A DNA stretch of 9,576 nucleotides. Source: Methanocellales archaeon. Its GTDB lineage: Archaea > Halobacteriota > UBA148 > JAUWXC01. The DNA lies in the NCBI GenBank assembly GCA_030616565.1, contig JAUWXC010000022.1, positions 1 through 9,576 of the forward strand, given 5' to 3'. Of the stretch, positions 1-6,144 are shown piece by piece. Each line of letters opens with the position of its first letter. The first letter of the stretch is position 1. Below the pieces are notes generated by a model. It made no database searches, was not told the origin of the DNA, and saw only the letters and a list, made by a program, of their open reading frames with translations. The position numbers and the translations under genes are program-made.

Positions 1-774
1 CACGGTCTGAAGATTGGCGATGGCAATATTGCTGAGTTATTGGAATATTCCACTGACCCTTATTTGGATATCACCGCTGACCCGGAAAAAATTCGTGCAT
101 TTTTAGACGAGTTGAACGTTCACGGAGATATCAGCGACCTAAATCCAGAAGAACTTCGCCGATTGACATCTGCACTGGTCTTGAAAGTTGCGAAAACGTC
201 CGCAGATGCTGCCGAATCGCTGGTCGGCGACCGGTATGAGTTAAATCGTGAGGTAGTACGGGATGCATTTCGGTTCAGGGATTTGCTCAATGCCAGCGGC
301 AAGTTCAAGAAGACCGGTTTGGGGCTGTCCTTGTGTTTGAGAGACGGAGGTGCTATCGACGAGATAAGGCAACTGCATTTGAAGTATCAGAAAAAGGTAG
401 GGTCGGAGTTAAAGAAGATGGAGAAGGATATAAAAGAAGGGAAAGGTATTCGATACGCATACTCCAGCGACAAGGACGTAGCCGGAGCGTTGGCTGGCAT
501 TATCATCAGATATATCGCGCCCGACAAACCAGTACTTGTGCTCACCAAGCATGGTGGGAAGACAAAGATTTCCGCACGCGCTACTAAAAAACTGGTCTCA
601 AAAGGCGTGGACCTCTCAATTGCGATGAGAGAGGGAGCAAAACAGGTCGGCGGAGCTGGAGGAGGGCACAGCGTTGCATCTGGTGCATCCATCCCCTCGG
701 GAGAGGAGGTAAAATTCATCGAAGCCGTGGACACCATCATAACAGAACAGTTGGAGGGAGCACATGAGATTTAG
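1..774 (+). CDS. RecJ-like DHH/DHHA1 nuclease (archaeal GAN type), C-terminal half
   Basis: The frame is open from base 1, so the N-terminal half, including the DHH metal-binding motifs, lies outside the window; the TTG at 40 is not a real start. About 257 residues are visible. The C-terminal part is a DHHA1 substrate-binding domain, marked by the Gly-rich GGAGGGHSVASG segment near fragment residues 218-228. Before it comes a helical, Lys/Glu-rich linker. Full archaeal relatives are about 450-490 residues. In Thermococcales this gene is GAN, the GINS-associated nuclease, a single-strand 5'-3' exonuclease linked to the CMG replication helicase and to repair. The following pcc1 and rps3ae are the expected archaeal neighbours. 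The TAG stop overlaps pcc1 by 11 bases, so the two are probably translationally coupled. I infer the GAN subtype from this context; the DHHA1 family call is firm, but catalytic residues cannot be checked here. Confidence 0.88.
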   Translation, partial: HGLKIGDGNIAELLEYSTDPYLDITADPEKIRAFLDELNVHGDISDLNPEELRRLTSALVLKVAKTSADAAESLVGDRYELNREVVRDAFRFRDLLNASGKFKKTGLGLSLCLRDGGAIDEIRQLHLKYQKKVGSELKKMEKDIKEGKGIRYAYSSDKDVAGALAGIIIRYIAPDKPVLVLTKHGGKTKISARATKKLVSKGVDLSIAMREGAKQVGGAGGGHSVASGASIPSGEEVKFIEAVDTIITEQLEGAHEI

Positions 775-982
775 GGGCAAAATCGTGACCTCCCATGAGA
801 ATCCACGCATCATCGCAGATGCTCTCAGACCGGATAATACTGGATGCATCAAAACCAGCTATAAAGGTAAAAAAGTGATCACGGAGTTTAATACCGATGG
901 AATCGGAACACTGATAGCAAGCGTTGACGATTATCTGTTAAATCTCCAAATTGCCGAGGAAATGTCGCATGAACGAAGTTGA
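764..982 (+). CDS. pcc1: KEOPS complex subunit Pcc1
   Basis: This 72-residue protein has the Pcc1 pattern: strand 1 (RGKIVTS), helix 1 (NPRIIADALRPDN, residues 13-25), two strands (about 29-43) and a long C-terminal helix (IGTLIASVDDYLLNLQIAEEM, about 47-67). Pcc1 is the small dimerising subunit of KEOPS, which with Kae1, Bud32 and Cgi121 makes the t6A modification at position 37 of tRNAs reading ANN codons. In the complex it docks on Kae1 and helps bind tRNA. A GGAGG ribosome binding site at 753-757 lies six bases before the ATG. The gene overlaps the upstream nuclease by 11 bases and the downstream serS by 14, so all three look co-translated. Its length is slightly under the usual ~80 residues, but no element seems missing. 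Confidence 0.87.
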   Translation: MRFRGKIVTSHENPRIIADALRPDNTGCIKTSYKGKKVITEFNTDGIGTLIASVDDYLLNLQIAEEMSHERS

Positions 983-2468
983 ACTGAAATTCCACCTGAT
1001 AGGGCGATTCAAGTTGAGCAAGAATGGTGCAGAGGCGAAGGATGGCATAGCAGGCGTGATCGACGACGCAAATAAAAATATCCTGAAAAAGGGTGCACCA
1101 AAGGGAAGGGGCGCAGAAATCGTCAGCTGGGGCGTTGACGATACCATTATGGTCGAAATCAGGTCAGACCGATACGTTAGAGCTCATGATGCATTACTCA
1201 GGCTGAGAAAACCTCTGGCGGGTGCATTGGGCAAGTACCGCATTGGCATCAGAGGCATCGAAGTGGAAAAGTTCACCATCACCATACCAACCGAGAAGCC
1301 CCTGAAGAAGTTGAAGATTCCATTTGTCAGGAGCATGCAATATAAAAGCGGCAACATCTTGCTCGAATTGGACATAACAGGGCCACAAATAGAGGGGAGA
1401 GTGCCGGACCGCATCATCGCCTTAATCGTAGATAAAATCAAGTCACAGAAATACGGCAAGAAGGAGCACTGGGAATTGCTGTGGGCATCAAAGGAAAAAA
1501 CGCCGAAGTTCACTGGCGACCCCACGCAGGAGCTGATAAAGAGGGGCTGGATCAAGCACGGCTCCTGCAGAGGGCAGTGGATATTTGGATCCCAAATCAC
1601 CAAGGTATTCAGGACGTTTGAACAAATCGTCGAGGAAGAAATTCTCAAGCCACTTGGATATCATGAGATGATATTTCCCAAGGTGGTAGCATGGGATGTC
1701 TGGAGAAGGTCGGGTCATGCCAAGGCCATTTACCCGGAGATGTATTATGTTTGCCCGCCAAAGACGAGAGATGAGGCGTACTGGGAGGACGTCATAGACC
1801 ATTACAAGGTTACGTTAGAAGTGCCCCTGGATATGATCAAAGAGAAAATCGATAAACCCATCGGGGGTTTGTGCTATGCGCAATGCCCGCCTGCCTGGGG
1901 CTTTCTGGAGGGCGAAACACTTCCTGATGACATACTGCCGATATGCGTTTTTGATGGGTCAGGAACGTCTCATAGGTATGAAAGCGGTGGCATTAGAGGC
2001 ATTGAACGGATGGATGAATTCCATAGGATAGAGTTACTGTGGATTGGAACGCCTGAGCAAATAGCAGAGCATTCAAAAAAACTGCAAAAACGATACAAAC
2101 ACATCTTTGAAGACGTATTGGACCTGCAGTGGAGGATGGCATGGGTCACGCCGTGGTTTATGGCACAGGAGGGTTTGGGAGGATTGCCCGAGAAAAAAGA
2201 AGTGGGAACGATCGACTACGAGGCATTCATGCCCTACAGCAAAAAGTGGATGGAGTTCCAGAACCTGAGCAACAACGGCGACAAATACCCAGCCGGTTTC
2301 AACGTAAAACTCCAGAGCGGAAAAGAACTCTGGTCCGGGTGCTCTGGCATTGGACTTGAGAGATGGGCAGCGGCATTTTTCGCCCAGAAAGGAGTTGACC
2401 CCAATAACTGGCCCAATAAGTTCAGAAAGATGGTAGGCGATCTGCCAGATGTCTTTAAGTTCCTGTAA
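969..2468 (+). CDS. serS: Seryl-tRNA synthetase, methanogenic type 2
   Basis: The 499-residue protein charges tRNA-Ser (and tRNA-Sec where present) with serine. It matches the rare methanogenic SerRS (M. barkeri enzyme about 502 residues) throughout. An atypical N-terminal tRNA-binding domain spans roughly residues 1-165, and the class II catalytic core follows. Motif 1 is around 215-240 (GYHEMIFPK). The zinc-site cysteine is Cys302 in GGLCYAQCPP, motif 2 is around 335-355 (RYESGGIRGIERMDEFHRIE), and motif 3 is around 456-466 (SGCSGIGLERW). By comparison with the M. barkeri structure, zinc should be held by Cys302, Cys458 and a motif 2 glutamate, probably Glu350. I chose ATG 969 over the in-frame TTG 951 because GAGGA at 956-960 lies eight bases before it and relatives start close to this point. 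The gene overlaps pcc1 by 14 bases. Unlike the common bacterial-type SerRS, it has no N-terminal coiled-coil arm. Confidence 0.97.
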   Translation: MNEVELKFHLIGRFKLSKNGAEAKDGIAGVIDDANKNILKKGAPKGRGAEIVSWGVDDTIMVEIRSDRYVRAHDALLRLRKPLAGALGKYRIGIRGIEVEKFTITIPTEKPLKKLKIPFVRSMQYKSGNILLELDITGPQIEGRVPDRIIALIVDKIKSQKYGKKEHWELLWASKEKTPKFTGDPTQELIKRGWIKHGSCRGQWIFGSQITKVFRTFEQIVEEEILKPLGYHEMIFPKVVAWDVWRRSGHAKAIYPEMYYVCPPKTRDEAYWEDVIDHYKVTLEVPLDMIKEKIDKPIGGLCYAQCPPAWGFLEGETLPDDILPICVFDGSGTSHRYESGGIRGIERMDEFHRIELLWIGTPEQIAEHSKKLQKRYKHIFEDVLDLQWRMAWVTPWFMAQEGLGGLPEKKEVGTIDYEAFMPYSKKWMEFQNLSNNGDKYPAGFNVKLQSGKELWSGCSGIGLERWAAAFFAQKGVDPNNWPNKFRKMVGDLPDVFKFL

Positions 2469-2491
2469 CTGGTGATTATTTACCCCATAAC

Positions 2492-2526
2492 GATATATTT
2501 CTCTAACCCCACCATCTTTATATATC
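2492..2526 (+). promoter_or_regulatory. Tandem TATA boxes before rps3ae
   Basis: The gap between serS and rps3ae has two AT-rich TATA-like elements, GATATATTT (2492-2500) and CTTTATATATC (2516-2526). With archaeal spacing of about 25-30 bases, the second box puts the start of transcription near 2545-2550, right at the ATG (2552). The first box would give a roughly 30-base leader containing the weak GTGA ribosome binding site at 2542-2545. The ribosomal protein gene can therefore be transcribed independently of the nuclease-pcc1-serS operon. Positions were read by eye. Confidence 0.55.
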
Positions 2527-2551
2527 CTCAGGCATATTCGAGTGAGAGATT

Positions 2552-3163
2552 ATGGCGAGAAAAGAAGGATGGAAAGCAAAGAACTGGTATGATATACTTG
2601 CTCCCGAAATGTTTGGCAGTGTGAAGATAGGCCAGACGCCAGCAGATGATCCAAAAAAAATAATTGGAAGAACCATTGAGTCGACGCTGGGCGATTTGAC
2701 CAATGACTGGTCAAAGCAAAAGGTAAAAATGCTGTTTAGGGTACACGACATCGTGGGTAAGAGCGCACATACGCAGTTCGTCGGTCACAGGATGGCGCAC
2801 GACTATATGCGCTCCCTGATCAAAAGGAGGACGTCCAAGACCGATACCAACATCACTGCGGTGACGAAAGACGGGTATACGATGAGGGTTAAGCCAGCCT
2901 GTTTCACGGTTAAACGGGCACACAGTCCACAAATAAAGGCGATCAGGCAGATTATGCATAATACCGTCGTTGAAAGAGCGAAAAAGCTGAACTTTAGCCA
3001 ATTTATCCAAGAAGTCGTGCTCGGTAAGATTGCATCCGATATTTATAAAGAGGTCAAACCCATCTACCCGCTGCGCAGAGTGGAGATCGTAAAGACTGAG
3101 GTTATCTCCATTGGCGAGCCTGCGAAGACGGAAGTTCAACCAGAAGCTGCGGTCGCCGGCTGA
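2552..3163 (+). CDS. rps3ae: 30S ribosomal protein S3Ae (eS1)
   Basis: This 203-residue protein is a full-length archaeal S3Ae/eS1, a small-subunit protein near the mRNA exit and platform region, shared with eukaryotes but absent from bacteria. The N-terminal KNWYDILAPEMFG (about residues 11-23) and the central run QFVGHRMAHDYMRSLIKRR (about 75-93) are typical of the family. The helix near residue 130 (IRQIMHNTVVERA) and KPIYPLRRVEIVKTEV (about 168-183) also fit. The last 20 residues are an Ala/Glu-rich tail, as is common in archaeal homologues. The ATG at 2552 is preceded only by a weak GTGA at 2542-2545. Its place downstream of nuclease-pcc1 is the usual archaeal arrangement apart from the intervening serS. 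Confidence 0.96.
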   Translation: MARKEGWKAKNWYDILAPEMFGSVKIGQTPADDPKKIIGRTIESTLGDLTNDWSKQKVKMLFRVHDIVGKSAHTQFVGHRMAHDYMRSLIKRRTSKTDTNITAVTKDGYTMRVKPACFTVKRAHSPQIKAIRQIMHNTVVERAKKLNFSQFIQEVVLGKIASDIYKEVKPIYPLRRVEIVKTEVISIGEPAKTEVQPEAAVAG

Positions 3164-3173
3164 TTATTAAAAT

Positions 3174-3181
3174 TTTAAATA
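3174..3181 (+). promoter_or_regulatory. TATA box of apgM
   Basis: TTTAAATA lies about 27 bases before the apgM ATG (3205), in the 41-base gap after rps3ae. At normal archaeal spacing, transcription would begin within a few bases of the ATG. No ribosome binding site is seen between the box and the ATG, so the mRNA is probably leaderless. Confidence 0.55.
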
Positions 3182-3204
3182 CAAAGTCGTGGAAACGTCG
3201 TATC

Positions 3205-4416
3205 ATGGATATCGCAAAGAAGATTTTACTGGTCATTTTGGATGGTGCATCAGACCGCCCTGTAAAGGGGAAAACGCCGCTACAGTTGGCGAATACGCCA
3301 AACCTTGACAAAATCGCCAGCATGGGAATATCCGGAATCATGGATCCCATCGCGCCCGGCATCCGACCTGGATCTGATGTCGCCCATCTGGCGTTACTGG
3401 GATATGACCCGTATGAGATTTACACTGGGAGAGGGCCATTTGAGGCTGCTGGTGCGAGCATTCCCGTGAAAAAGGGCGATATCGCTTTTAGATGCAATTT
3501 TGCAACGAAAAGGGGCGACGTAATTGCTGACAGAAGGGCGGGACGGATACGAGGGACGGGAGAGCTCGTAAGGGCGGTCCAAGAAGGCGTCCACCTGGAC
3601 GTTACGTTTATGTTCGAAAAATCGGCCGGACACAGGGCTGCGCTGGTTCTCAGAGGCAGTGGACTTGATTCCGATGTCTCGGATTCTGATCCAAAGCATG
3701 ATGGTGAAGCTGTCAGGAATGTCAGAGCGCTTAAGCCAGATGCAGAAAGGACTGCCCGCATCCTGAACGAATTCACCAAGCAAGCAGAATCCATCTTGGA
3801 GAGACATCCTCTCAATGTAGGGCGGGTAAAGGCTGGCAAGCCTCCTGCAAACACCATAATAACGAGAGGTGCAGGCATGGTGCCGGACATCAAGACATTT
3901 TCAGAGAAGTACGGGCTTAAGGGCGCTGTGATCGCTGCCACCGCACTGGTCATCGGCATTGGTAGAATATGTGGATTGAATTACATTGAAACGAAGGGTG
4001 CCACAGGCGGCGTTGATTCAAATATTGATGCCAAGGTCAAGAACGCGATTGACGCACTCAAAAAGCACGATTTCGTATTGCTCAGCATCAAGGGTACTGA
4101 TGAGGCATCCCATGATGGAGATGTCAAGAAAAAAATAAAATTCATCAGCAAAATCGATGAGATCCTGGCGCCAATCATCGACCTGAAAGATACTTTAATA
4201 GTTGTAACCGCTGATCATTCAACGCCTGTTGCAGTAAGAGACCATTCTGCAGACCCCGTTCCGGTGATGATTGCCGGGCCCGGCGTGAGAGCAGACAACG
4301 TCTGCGCATATGATGAAGTTAGCGCCGCCACCGGAGGACTGAACCGCATCCGCAGCGTGAACCTGATGCCCATACTGATGGACCTCGTCAACAAGACAAA
4401 GAAGTTCGGGGCATAG
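3205..4416 (+). CDS. apgM: 2,3-bisphosphoglycerate-independent phosphoglycerate mutase, archaeal type
   Basis: The 403-residue protein interconverts 3- and 2-phosphoglycerate in gluconeogenesis/glycolysis in the cytosol. It belongs to the archaeal branch of the alkaline phosphatase superfamily (family length about 400-412). Visible marks in order are VILDGASDRP with metal ligand Asp13, KTPLQLANTPNLD (residues 23-35), and GSDVAHLALLGYDP with the phosphorylated Ser57. TGRGPFEAAG (74-83) follows. The C-terminal metal-binding motifs are KGTDEASHDGD (296-306), TADHSTP (335-341) and the His at 347. All expected catalytic elements are present. The ATG at 3205 is the only sensible start and agrees with the family N-terminus. 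It has its own promoter and looks leaderless, and is probably transcribed independently of rps3ae. The next gene begins about 80 bases after its stop. Confidence 0.96.
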   Translation: MDIAKKILLVILDGASDRPVKGKTPLQLANTPNLDKIASMGISGIMDPIAPGIRPGSDVAHLALLGYDPYEIYTGRGPFEAAGASIPVKKGDIAFRCNFATKRGDVIADRRAGRIRGTGELVRAVQEGVHLDVTFMFEKSAGHRAALVLRGSGLDSDVSDSDPKHDGEAVRNVRALKPDAERTARILNEFTKQAESILERHPLNVGRVKAGKPPANTIITRGAGMVPDIKTFSEKYGLKGAVIAATALVIGIGRICGLNYIETKGATGGVDSNIDAKVKNAIDALKKHDFVLLSIKGTDEASHDGDVKKKIKFISKIDEILAPIIDLKDTLIVVTADHSTPVAVRDHSADPVPVMIAGPGVRADNVCAYDEVSAATGGLNRIRSVNLMPILMDLVNKTKKFGA

Positions 4417-4476
4417 TGGCATTTATAAGGGAAAAGATGCCATATATTTTCATAATCTAGAGGGGAGTGGTGGCAT
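4416..4476 (+). promoter_or_regulatory. Promoter region with repeated GTGGCAT/ATGCCA motif
   Basis: This is the gap between apgM and the bactofilin-like gene. Two TATA-like boxes are seen, TTTATAAG (4422-4429) and CATATATTTT (4441-4450). TGGCAT at 4417-4422 is mirrored by ATGCCA at 4437-4442, forming an inverted repeat with a 14-base spacer that encloses the first TATA box. GTGGCAT (4416-4422) recurs as a direct copy at 4470-4476. The layout could be an operator, but six-base matches in a short AT-rich region also arise by chance. The promoter role is likely; the operator role is speculative. Confidence 0.4.
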
Positions 4477-4498
4477 AGAGGTTCTAAAGGCATTCATC

Positions 4499-5350
4499 GT
4501 GCCAGACAACACGAAAATGGAAGAGCGAACGATCGTGGTGGATGGAGATGTTGTCGTTGGCAATCATTCTGAGATCGCTTATGGTTTTTTGGCACACTCC
4601 ATCATCGCCGGTGAGAGGGTAAAAATCGATGGAGATGTAATAGCAGACGAAGAGGTTAGACTTGATTTATGGTCAAATGTAAATGGCGACGTTAGAACGA
4701 AGAAGAATGCATATCTGGGCGAAAAGGTCAGCATCAATGGAAAATTGACCGTGAAGGGCGACCTGGACATCGGAACGGATGTGCACATCGAAAAGGGGTT
4801 TGAAGCCAAGGGCTGGATCATGATAAGAAATCCAGTTCCAGTGATTGTGTACCTGTTTTTATATCTGGCTGTACTTCTCAGACTGGGCAGGGGCGAGGAT
4901 GTGGAGAAAATGCTCAGCGAACTGTTTGAGGATGAAGAGACCTTCAACGAACGGGCGATGATCATACCAAATGGGACAAAGCTCGCGCTCGATATGATCA
5001 GGATTCCGAATAAGGCAGTCATCGGCAATAACTGCCACATACTGGGCAATCTGCGAGCTAGCTCACTCGAAATCGGAGACAACACTACGCTGTTCGGCAG
5101 TATCAGAACAAAAGACGGCATCAAGATTGGGCAAAAGACCAAGATTCATGGGAGCCTGGTTACAAAAGGCGCCGTGCACATAGGTGAAAAAAGTTGGGTG
5201 ATGGGCGAGATCGATGCTGACGTGATAACGATTCACGAAGAGGCGAAAGTGGATGGAGCGATGAGGACGTCAAGAGGGGTTTTTTTCGCACATGACGAAG
5301 ATGGAGAAAGTGAGCAGCGCGAAGACGAGTTCATTTCACTGGATATGTGA
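4499..5350 (+). CDS. Bactofilin-like polymer-forming protein with internal hydrophobic segment
   Basis: The 283-residue protein consists of short beta-strand turns with regularly spaced Gly, Asp and Ile/Val (IVVDGDVVVGNHS, KIDGDVIADEEVRLD, LTVKGDLDIGTDV), as in bactofilin/polymer-forming right-handed beta-helices. Helical repeats fill about residues 11-107 and again about 152-262. Between them, about residues 112-130 are strongly hydrophobic (PVPVIVYLFLYLAVLLRLG), followed by an acidic helix (about 131-150). The C-terminal tail is very acidic (DEDGESEQREDE). Bactofilins self-assemble into membrane-associated filaments without nucleotide. A membrane-attached scaffold or shape role is my inference. 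GTG 4499 is used here with a weak AAAGG upstream, but the open frame continues upstream and the true start may be earlier. The stop is nine bases from a convergent membrane protein gene. The fold is fairly sure; the function is unknown. Confidence 0.75.
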   Translation: MPDNTKMEERTIVVDGDVVVGNHSEIAYGFLAHSIIAGERVKIDGDVIADEEVRLDLWSNVNGDVRTKKNAYLGEKVSINGKLTVKGDLDIGTDVHIEKGFEAKGWIMIRNPVPVIVYLFLYLAVLLRLGRGEDVEKMLSELFEDEETFNERAMIIPNGTKLALDMIRIPNKAVIGNNCHILGNLRASSLEIGDNTTLFGSIRTKDGIKIGQKTKIHGSLVTKGAVHIGEKSWVMGEIDADVITIHEEAKVDGAMRTSRGVFFAHDEDGESEQREDEFISLDM

Positions 5351-5364
5351 GCAAGATACTCACA
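5346..5364. terminator. Short hairpin over two convergent stop codons
   Basis: TGTGAG (5346-5351) and CTCACA (5359-5364) form a perfect 6-base-pair stem with a 7-base loop. The left arm contains the TGA stop of the bactofilin-like gene (5348-5350) and the right arm contains, on the minus strand, the TGA stop of the convergent membrane protein gene (5360-5362). No T tract follows on either side, so a role in transcription termination is not shown; 3' end processing or chance are alternatives. Confidence 0.3.
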
Positions 5365-6025
5365 CCACCCCTCGTAGAATGCCGCTCAAATCGTAAAAGG
5401 CAATCGCATTCAGCAATCCAAACGTCATTTCGGCAGTTTCTCTAAACACATATGGAACGCTACCGCCGAGCAGGTTAATGATTGTCAAGAATTTCCAGAG
5501 CGTGCAGCAATAGAAAGCCATTAAAAATATAAAGAACACCCTGACAAACCTGCGTGGAAGTTTTCCCCCCAACATATATGTGAAACCAATGACCGTCAGT
5601 CCCACGGCGAGCCAGACAAGATGTTCAACATTACTAAAGATGACGCTTATGATTTCAACTTCCTGCCCTGTAACGGCCAGGAGTGCAAGCGCAAGAGTGA
5701 CTACAATCACGCCGAGCACTGAATATCTGGGAACTTTTTTAGACGCCTCCGACTCTTGAGTAGTATATGCCCAGAAGACAAAATACGTTCCGGTCACGAA
5801 GAATGTGGCAGACCAAATGCCAAGCATATGTCTAATGATTTCTACGATGGGCGACATGTAAAAATGACCGAGTTCCCGTATTATAAAAAGGAAACATGCA
5901 AAAAATAAGCAGAACCACACGATCTCTCCTGCACCCAATTTTTTCCTGTTTTTGTACCAGGACAGCATGAAGATCGTTGCAAGCGTCCACATTATGAGGG
6001 AAAATGCATTTACGATAGTCACCAT
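5360..6025 (-). CDS. Seven-helix membrane protein of unknown function
   Basis: I do not recognise a named family. The 221-residue protein is hydrophobic throughout, with seven likely membrane helices at about residues 3-24, 32-52, 64-87, 101-120, 132-150, 160-186 and 194-214. There is no obvious signal peptide, large loop or catalytic motif. Short basic loops such as YKNRKK (24-29) and LPRRFVR (156-162) alternate with acidic ones. Charged or polar residues within helices (RELGH around 50-54, RHM around 65-67) could matter for function. The topology resembles the 7TM sensory modules found at the N-terminus of some archaeal histidine kinases, but no kinase follows, so that is only a suggestion. 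The ATG is preceded by a good GGAGAGGG site and a TATA box. It is convergent with the bactofilin-like gene and divergent from the ychF-type gene. Confidence 0.8.
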   Translation of the reverse strand: MVTIVNAFSLIMWTLATIFMLSWYKNRKKLGAGEIVWFCLFFACFLFIIRELGHFYMSPIVEIIRHMLGIWSATFFVTGTYFVFWAYTTQESEASKKVPRYSVLGVIVVTLALALLAVTGQEVEIISVIFSNVEHLVWLAVGLTVIGFTYMLGGKLPRRFVRVFFIFLMAFYCCTLWKFLTIINLLGGSVPYVFRETAEMTFGLLNAIAFYDLSGILRGVV

Positions 6026-6030
6026 ATTCG

Positions 6031-6080
6031 CCCTCTCCAGCTTCTATTAGTTTGCATCATACGTACAACCATATATAATT
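6031..6080 (-). promoter_or_regulatory. Promoter and ribosome binding site of the 7TM gene
   Basis: Read on the minus strand, AATTATATATGG (6069-6080) is a strong TATA box about 45-55 bases before the ATG at 6025. This predicts a leader of about 20 bases containing GGAGAGGG (6031-6038), a good ribosome binding site five bases from the ATG. It shares the 119-base divergent region with the ychF-type gene. Confidence 0.55.
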
Positions 6081-6103
6081 CTCGATTATCCCGTCCCGCT
6101 TAA

Positions 6104-6111
6104 CTTTAATA
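6104..6111 (+). promoter_or_regulatory. TATA-like box of the ychF-type gene
   Basis: CTTTAATA lies about 35-41 bases before the ATG at 6145. Normal archaeal spacing would place the transcript start near 6132-6138, giving a leader of about ten bases with only a weak GAGAT (6137-6141). A second AT-rich run, CTTATAATT, at 6128-6136 is too close to the ATG to be the TATA box. Confidence 0.4.
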
Positions 6112-6144
6112 GTCATCTTGCCATTATCTTATAATTGAGATCAA

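Noticed and set aside
40..42. TTG as start of the nuclease gene
   Set aside because: The frame is open to base 1 and relatives are about twice as long, so the gene is cut by the window edge.
951..953. TTG as start of serS, adding six residues
   Set aside because: ATG 969 has a GAGGA site eight bases upstream and fits the family N-terminus better.
1184..1648. Minus-strand open frame inside serS
   Set aside because: It lies wholly opposite a certain, conserved coding region and shows no family features.
3420..3959. Long minus-strand open frame (179 codons) inside apgM
   Set aside because: It is the antisense of a certain gene, is rich in Ser/Pro/Ala as such frames often are, and has no recognisable domain.
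4579..5142. Minus-strand open frame of 187 codons opposite the bactofilin-like gene
   Set aside because: Ser/Phe/Leu-rich antisense of a repetitive gene; the plus strand has the clear beta-helix pattern.
5280..5286. Run of seven T after GGGG as a terminator or frameshift site
   Set aside because: It lies inside the bactofilin-like coding sequence 64 bases before the stop, and the frame continues normally into the acidic tail; no alternative-frame product is recognisable.
6026..6144. Possible RNA gene or riboswitch in the divergent intergenic region
   Set aside because: The 119 bases are accounted for by two promoters and one ribosome binding site; no stable long stem or tRNA-like feature was seen.
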